Shown piece after piece: positions 63,840 to 64,000 of a stretch of 64,000 nt of DNA. The notes beneath the pieces were generated by a model. The model was not told the origin of the DNA and ran no database searches. It saw only the letters and a program-made list of their open reading frames with translations. The stretch's first letter is position 1. Every line of letters starts with the position of its first letter. Position numbers and translations under genes: made by a program. This stretch comes from Candidatus Caenarcanales bacterium (GTDB lineage Bacteria; Cyanobacteriota; Vampirovibrionia; LMEP-6097): contig JABSOS010000002.1 of the NCBI GenBank assembly GCA_013216135.1, positions 84,299 through 148,298 of the forward strand, given 5' to 3'.

Positions 63840-63998
63840 ATGACAACAACAGGAAATATTCAACCTCAACAAAATTTAATAACAAAAGGGTTGGAACAAC
63901 TTAAAAAAACTAGTGATAATTTATGAGGCTCTAGACCAGTGAAAATAAATCTAACTAGTCTGGAATATTCTTACATACAGGAAATTATCAAAATATAA
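63840..63998 (+). pseudogene. Small ORF interrupted by an in-frame TGA
   Basis: ATG at 63840, nine bases after an AGGAG site and below a good promoter, opens 28 codons ending at TGA (63924-63926). The frame then continues 23 codons to TAA at 63996-63998. Either the true product is a 28-residue peptide (M-T-T-T-G-N-I-Q), or TGA is read and a 52-residue protein is made, or it is a broken gene. The polar N-terminal sequence has no signal peptide and no recognised family. Confidence 0.35.
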
Positions 63999-64000
63999 GC

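Noticed and set aside
63924..63980. Selenocysteine insertion at the TGA of the last ORF
   Set aside because: No convincing bacterial SECIS hairpin follows; only a 4-bp complementarity is seen, and no selenoprotein family matches.
1..64000. Full reassignment of TGA to Trp in this organism
   Set aside because: TruB, QueF, CtpA and RodZ end at their expected lengths at TGA, and ATGA start-stop overlaps occur; a leaky or mutated TGA is more economical.

Overview
The window is AT-rich bacterial DNA, roughly 30% GC by eye, densely coded on both strands with short intergenic gaps. It carries a flagellin, the export protein FlhA, several lipoproteins, an AMIN-domain cell-wall amidase, a C-terminal processing protease and a RodZ-like protein, so the source is probably a flagellated bacterium with a diderm envelope. 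No 16S rRNA is present and taxonomy cannot be fixed. A non-photosynthetic relative of Cyanobacteria (Vampirovibrionia/Melainabacteria type) or another uncultured AT-rich lineage would fit, but that is a guess.

Layout. 1-4.2 kb: tail of a class-I glutamine amidotransferase-like hydrolase, a secreted GH16 glycosidase, RecQ and small unknown proteins. 4.2-9.1 kb (minus): bestrophin-like channel, flagellin, peroxiredoxin-glutaredoxin fusion and a large lipoprotein. 9.1-14.2 kb: a membrane-anchored KAP P-loop NTPase, a tRNA-Arg(ACG) whose 3' end is duplicated 182 bp away (att-like), a DASH-type photolyase and a small gene broken by an in-frame TAA. 14.2-22.5 kb (minus): glpK-glpD-SSS symporter-ppk-ppx, linking glycerol use, sodium/solute uptake and polyphosphate; the symporter has one in-frame TGA at a conserved Trp position. 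22.5-27.0 kb (minus): a 1169-residue EF-hand protein and its partner, both without signal peptides. 27.1-35.6 kb: queF-queC-queE and tgt (queuosine), a hemerythrin-like protein, a degenerate PurD-like ATP-grasp protein, a nested-dyad element, a HemA-like glutamyl-tRNA reductase and an acidic membrane pentapeptide-repeat protein.

35.7-48.0 kb is the most unusual part. FlhA is followed by four tandem genes (39910-47999) without signal peptides. Two encode flagellin-like proteins whose variable region appears to be replaced by a seven-bladed beta-propeller. One is a miniature that keeps only the N- and C-terminal parts. The fourth, more diverged, carries a propeller-like region plus eleven short Y-x-G-R repeats. 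My inference is that these are substrates of the FlhA export apparatus, forming decorated flagellar filaments or an adhesive or enzymatic surface fibre.

48.0-63.6 kb is mostly housekeeping: murI, amidase, argC, ctpA, rodZ, then truB-rbfA-infB-ylxR-nusA (minus). rbfA probably starts at ATT, and the nusA leader holds a terminator-like hairpin. The window ends with a BI-1 family membrane protein and a promoter driving a small ORF that is again interrupted by TGA.
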